This document shows positions 60,334 to 64,000 of a stretch of DNA of 64,000 nt, piece by piece. The stretch is from Nostoc sp. MS1. Its GTDB lineage: Bacteria > Cyanobacteriota > Cyanobacteriia > Cyanobacteriales > Nostocaceae. The stretch spans positions 2,105,501 to 2,169,500 of the forward strand of contig NZ_AP023441.1 of the NCBI RefSeq assembly GCF_019976755.1, in the 5' to 3' direction. Position numbers and translations under genes: made by a program. Numbering within the stretch: position 1 is the stretch's first letter; each line of letters starts with the position of its first letter. The notes below the pieces were generated by a model. It worked only from the letters and a program-made list of their open reading frames with translations. It made no database searches and had not been told where the DNA came from.

Positions 60334-63300
60334 TTACGTTAACAACCTAACCTGCGACCCTTCTTGAGTCTTATTTACCTCAATTCTGGCTTGGAAGGCT
60401 TCTTTGAGGTGGGGCATGTGGGTGACGGTGAGGATGCAGGCGAAATCGTTGGCGATCGCATTTATGGCAGCAATAAGGCGATCGCATCCTTCGGCATCTT
60501 GTGTACCAAAGCCTTCATCGACAATTAACAGTTGCAAGGCGGCTCCTGCTCTTTGTGCTAGGAGTTTAGCTAAGGCTAAACGGATGGCAAAGTTAATTCT
60601 AAAGGCTTCCCCACCAGAGTAGGTTTCATAGGCTCTTGTACCTCTAGCATCGGCAATGACAATATCTAAGGTGTCGATGAGTTTGGCATTTTTCTTAGTA
60701 GATTTACTACCTTTACCTGCTCTTTGAGTAATAAATTGTACGTGCAGTTGATTTGCTGTTAACCTTGCCAAGAGTTGATTTGTCTCGGCTTCCAGTTGCG
60801 GTAACACGTTCTCAATCATCAGCGCTTGGATACCATTTTTACCAAATGCTTGCACTAATTCCTGATATACCCGATATTGTTGTTTGCAAGTTTGGTATTG
60901 TTCCTGCTGCTCCTCGTACTGAGTTTGTAACGCCTCTAGTTGATGCGCTAACTGTTCCAAACGTCCTAATTGGGCAATTTGTTCGTCTAGTTGTCGCCTT
61001 CTAGTGGCTAACTGCTGTTCTAAGGCTTGAATTTGCTCGATGGGGTTGGCATTTTGGGCTAATTGTTCAACAAGGCTGTCGATTTGGGTGGCGAGTTGTT
61101 GGCGTTCCTGTAATCTTGCGGTTCTAGACGCTTCTAGCTCTTGTAATCTCCCCTGGAGTTGGGGCTGCTGTTGTTGGGCTGATAATAGCTGCTGATATCG
61201 TAACTGCCAAGATTGCCCTTGACGAGCGGCTACACGCAGGTTGTTATGCTGTTCTGAACTATAGCCAATTTCTGCAATTTGCTGTTCCAAGGCTGCGATT
61301 TGTTGAGCATCTTCGGAATCTGTTTGCTCTTGCTGGATTCTGGTTTGTAATTGGCTAATTTGGCCTTGTAATTCTGGTTTACGCGCTGTGAGTGCGGCTA
61401 GGCGTTTGTTAGCATCTTTTATTTGCCCTTGCTTGATTTCTGCCCAGCGCCACCGTTCTACCTCACTTCGGGCGAGGGCATGGTCTTGCTCATTGTAATT
61501 TAATTTTTGCAGATGCTCTTGTAGTTGTCGCAGTTCGGCTTGTTGATCAAGGGCGTAATCACCAGCTTGGAGCGATCGCTCTAAGTGTTGTTTTTCGGCT
61601 GCCAACTGTTGTAATTGTTGTTCAGCATCGCTAGTTGATTGCAGTTGTGCAGCTAGTTGTCCTCTTTGCTCCCTTAAGGTATCGTAAACGTTTAATTTCT
61701 GAGCTATTTCCCGGTATTCCTGACGCAATAACTGAATTTCTCTATCAGAAACCGCCATCTGTTCCCGGAATACCCACAATTGCCCCTCAGTTTCCTTATA
61801 CTCATCCTTGGTTTTATCTACAACCCGGTTCCAGTGATGCTCATCTAAAGGACGTTCACACAAGGGACAGATAGCGTCAGGAGTACGGAGCATTTGTAAT
61901 TTCTGCTCTAATTCCCCCAATAATCTTTCATATTCTCGTTGTTGCGCTTGCAACCGCTCAATAAAGTGCCGTCTCTCATGCCCTTTTTCTTGAACACGTT
62001 GCAAATAAACCTTATCCTTCTCCATTTGATCAATCTGCATTGCCACTTCCACCACTGCTTGTTGCAGTTGGGGTTGGCGCTGGGAAGCCCTTTGCAGCTG
62101 ATTTTCTGTAGCTTGTAGCTGTTCAAGGCGTGCAACTAAACCCGCGTGAACCCGATCTAAATGGCTTTGCAAATTTTGACGCTGTTGTAATAAGGGCGAA
62201 ACCTGCATTTGCAACTCATCAAGATGAGCTAAATGGCGACGGGCGGCTGTAAGTTGGGATAGTGCTGCTTCTATTTCCCCTGATTTACTTAGGGTGTGTT
62301 GAATTTCTTGTTCTTGCTGTTGTAAAGCTTCCAGTTGTCCTTGGACTTGTTGGAGTTGCCTTTCTAGTTCGTGAATTTGCTTGGTTAACCGTTGCTGCTT
62401 TTGTTGGCGTAGGGATGTAGCGCGGGTGTGTTCCTCAAATTTGGCAGCATAGGCTTCTTCTTGAGCTTGCAGGCTTTGGTAATGGCTATAACCGTTGGTA
62501 ATCTCCGCTTCGCGCTGCAAGATAGCTTCTAACTCTGCCAACTGCGTTCTTGCGGCTGACTGTTCTTGCTGGAGGCGATCGCAATCTTGGGTAAGATTTT
62601 GGTATTGTTGCCTAACAAAATTTAGTTGCTGTTCGGTATTTTGTCTTTGGTGTTGAATCACCTGCAAACTTTGCAATTTAATTGTCTCAAAGGCTTGCAC
62701 CTGTTGCAGTTGATTAATTTGAACTTCTAATTCTGTCCTTTGAGCTTTGGTGTTTTCCCGTTGTTTAAGTTGCGTCTTAATCGACTCCAAAGAACGATCT
62801 AATTCTTCCGCCCTAATCTTAAATTGGCGTGATGACTCCTTGGCTCTTTCCTCCAATTCATCATATTGATTGAGTTTTAATAACTCCGCCAAAATCTCTT
62901 TACGTTCGCTGGGGCGTTTGAGCATAAATTCATCCGCCCGCCCTTGACGGAGGTAGGCAGAGTTAATAAAAGTATCGTAATCGAGCTTGATATGTTCTAA
63001 TATCAAATCCTGAGTAGCTCGGACACCTTTACCAGTAATTGCTCGAAACCCAGAAGGTGTTTCGATTTGAAATTCTAGAACCCCGGAAGCACCCCGCACC
63101 CTTGAGCGAATTACACGATATTTTTGCTGATTATTTTGAAAAGTAAAATCAACTCTCACCTCTTTAGCACCAGCATGAATTACATCATCTTCAGCCGCCG
63201 CCCGACTTTCACCCCACAAAGCCCAAGTAATAGCTTCGAGGAGAGATGATTTACCGGCTCCATTAGAACCACAAATACAAGCCGTATGCAAACCACGAAA

Positions 63301-63360
63301 ATCTACAGTTGCATCACGGTAACTCAGAAAGTTTTTAAGAACAAGTTGTACTGGGATCAT
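60334..63360 (-). CDS. sbcC: SbcC/Rad50-like ATPase, exonuclease subunit
   Basis: The 1008-residue SMC-like protein has an N-terminal Walker A (CICGSNGAGKSSLLEAITWA) and a long coiled coil (about 170-900). A zinc hook sits mid-coil (CPLCERPLDEHHW). The C-terminal part has ABC signature TYSGGEAFRINFAIRLALAK and Walker B LLIVDEGFGTQDAEG. It works with SbcD in nucleolytic repair of DNA hairpins and ends; sbcD is not adjacent. The frame extends to 63417, but the ATG at 63360 (MIPVQLVLKNFLSYR) is the natural start. The stop abuts a decayed IS630 copy. Confidence 0.92.
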   Translation of the reverse strand: MIPVQLVLKNFLSYRDATVDFRGLHTACICGSNGAGKSSLLEAITWALWGESRAAAEDDVIHAGAKEVRVDFTFQNNQQKYRVIRSRVRGASGVLEFQIETPSGFRAITGKGVRATQDLILEHIKLDYDTFINSAYLRQGRADEFMLKRPSERKEILAELLKLNQYDELEERAKESSRQFKIRAEELDRSLESIKTQLKQRENTKAQRTELEVQINQLQQVQAFETIKLQSLQVIQHQRQNTEQQLNFVRQQYQNLTQDCDRLQQEQSAARTQLAELEAILQREAEITNGYSHYQSLQAQEEAYAAKFEEHTRATSLRQQKQQRLTKQIHELERQLQQVQGQLEALQQQEQEIQHTLSKSGEIEAALSQLTAARRHLAHLDELQMQVSPLLQQRQNLQSHLDRVHAGLVARLEQLQATENQLQRASQRQPQLQQAVVEVAMQIDQMEKDKVYLQRVQEKGHERRHFIERLQAQQREYERLLGELEQKLQMLRTPDAICPLCERPLDEHHWNRVVDKTKDEYKETEGQLWVFREQMAVSDREIQLLRQEYREIAQKLNVYDTLREQRGQLAAQLQSTSDAEQQLQQLAAEKQHLERSLQAGDYALDQQAELRQLQEHLQKLNYNEQDHALARSEVERWRWAEIKQGQIKDANKRLAALTARKPELQGQISQLQTRIQQEQTDSEDAQQIAALEQQIAEIGYSSEQHNNLRVAARQGQSWQLRYQQLLSAQQQQPQLQGRLQELEASRTARLQERQQLATQIDSLVEQLAQNANPIEQIQALEQQLATRRRQLDEQIAQLGRLEQLAHQLEALQTQYEEQQEQYQTCKQQYRVYQELVQAFGKNGIQALMIENVLPQLEAETNQLLARLTANQLHVQFITQRAGKGSKSTKKNAKLIDTLDIVIADARGTRAYETYSGGEAFRINFAIRLALAKLLAQRAGAALQLLIVDEGFGTQDAEGCDRLIAAINAIANDFACILTVTHMPHLKEAFQARIEVNKTQEGSQVRLLT

Positions 63361-63417
63361 TGAGGCTATAGCGCCACATCTACATAAATTGTTTCTTAAC
63401 AAGCAGTACAGATGCAC

Positions 63418-63726
63418 TGTATGTTAGTTTAACTAGGTAAATATCAGGTTTCTAGTGTTAAAGTCAGTAAATTTACGAAAATTAACAATATGAGAAATCT
63501 GTTTTCTCTAATTAGGTAAAATATGAAAATCCAGTTTTAATGAAGGAAAAGATTTTTGAATAGTTAATTTTGAAATCAGTGCAATATCAAAAATTGTTGC
63601 AACCAAACAAAAACTTTTCCCATTACCCACTTCTCTAAAACCCCCTACCCCAAATTTTAGAGAGACTGATACATTATGAAATTAAGCATTTAAGCAACCT
63701 AGATTTTTACTTACCCTGGCGAGTCT
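63418..63726. other. Divergent promoter region
   Basis: This AT-rich spacer separates sbcC and the rightward partial gene. No repeat, RNA gene or clear promoter motif was seen. Confidence 0.5.
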
Positions 63727-64000
63727 ATGCTGTCTCACAAAAGACTGATTGTGTTCACTTTGGCTTGGCTAGTACTGGCGGTGATTGGATTTGTCGCCTT
63801 ATACCAGGGTAAATCTTGTATTTCTTGGTTCCCTGTATCTAGATGGGCGATCGCTTTAACTCTTTGGCTAGAATTAATCGGGATCATTTTAGCGGGTATA
63901 GTTTTACTCATCAAAACTATAAGAGCAAATAATAACTGGACTTCTTTGATCGATTTAAGCCGAGTTAACCGTTCAATGACTGCCACCAACCAACAATTAC
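63727..64000 (+). CDS. Small membrane protein, C-terminus outside window
   Basis: An open frame begins at ATG 63727 (MLSHKRLIVFTLAWLVLAVI) and runs to the window edge for 91 codons. It contains two hydrophobic segments (LIVFTLAWLVLAVIGFVALY and IALTLWLELIGIILAGIVLL) and then a polar segment (RANNNWTSLIDLSRVNRSMT). The family is not recognised. It is divergent from sbcC. Confidence 0.65.
   Translation, partial: MLSHKRLIVFTLAWLVLAVIGFVALYQGKSCISWFPVSRWAIALTLWLELIGIILAGIVLLIKTIRANNNWTSLIDLSRVNRSMTATNQQL

Noticed and set aside
63735..63989. 84-codon open frame on the minus strand at the right edge
   Set aside because: The opposite strand has a clear start at 63727 and two membrane helices running to the edge, so this frame is its shadow.

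Overview
The window looks like chromosome of a filamentous, heterocyst-type cyanobacterium of the Nostoc/Anabaena group. This is inference from several features seen together: many HIP1 octamers (GCGATCGC), heptanucleotide STRR tracts (CAACAGT type and others), a helical carotenoid protein, a ZipN/Ftn2 division protein, a Ycf46-type AAA protein, a CobG-CobH fusion under a cobalamin riboswitch, and AT-rich spacers full of dispersed repeats. No strain can be named from the sequence alone.

Layout. 1-3.1 kb: a PATAN-REC response regulator running off the left edge, a frameshifted tyrosine-recombinase remnant beside tRNA-Met(CAT), and a methyltransferase. 3.3-6.2 kb: a B12 riboswitch followed by cobG-cobH and cobI. 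6.2-15.9 kb: redox and metabolic genes (FAD monooxygenase, disulfide reductase, GGDEF-EAL protein, SDR, GST, MFS). 15.9-20.6 kb: a plasmid-type ParA-like pair, a small inverted-repeat element, a carotenoid protein and a sugar permease. 20.9-36.3 kb: TrpG plus an MBL protein, an FG-GAP protein, aminopeptidase P, a nuclease, a response regulator, an unusual AAA ATPase, a GNAT protein, threonine dehydratase, an amino-acid permease, a WD40 membrane protein and a prolyl oligopeptidase. 36.5-42.9 kb: a gutted vanadium haloperoxidase gene, zipN, pdhA, a hexose-phosphate epimerase and tRNA-Lys.

42.9-48.5 kb is the most interesting block. Directly downstream of tRNA-Lys lies a tight three-gene operon: a double winged-helix-like protein, a P-loop ATPase, and a protein with a DUF1802-like N-terminus and a PD-(D/E)XK-like nuclease core. 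It looks like an uncharacterised defence-type system. Its nuclease gene has been cut near the 3' end by a complete two-frame IS630-family element. The lost 42-codon tail survives in frame beyond the insertion.

48.5-64 kb: a 57-bp tandem-repeat protein and lipoprotein pair, a double Nif11-like protein, the Ycf46-type ATPase, an SH3-like protein, and a peptidoglycan-binding/SPOR gene split by an IS4-family element with a 6-bp target duplication. After these come a CrtISO-like oxidoreductase, an alpha/beta hydrolase-TetR operon with paired operator-like palindromes, a decayed IS630 copy, sbcC, and a membrane protein running off the right edge.

Two genes interrupted by IS elements can be reconstructed exactly from the sequence. 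Together with the other decayed genes this shows a genome with active transposition and ongoing gene decay.
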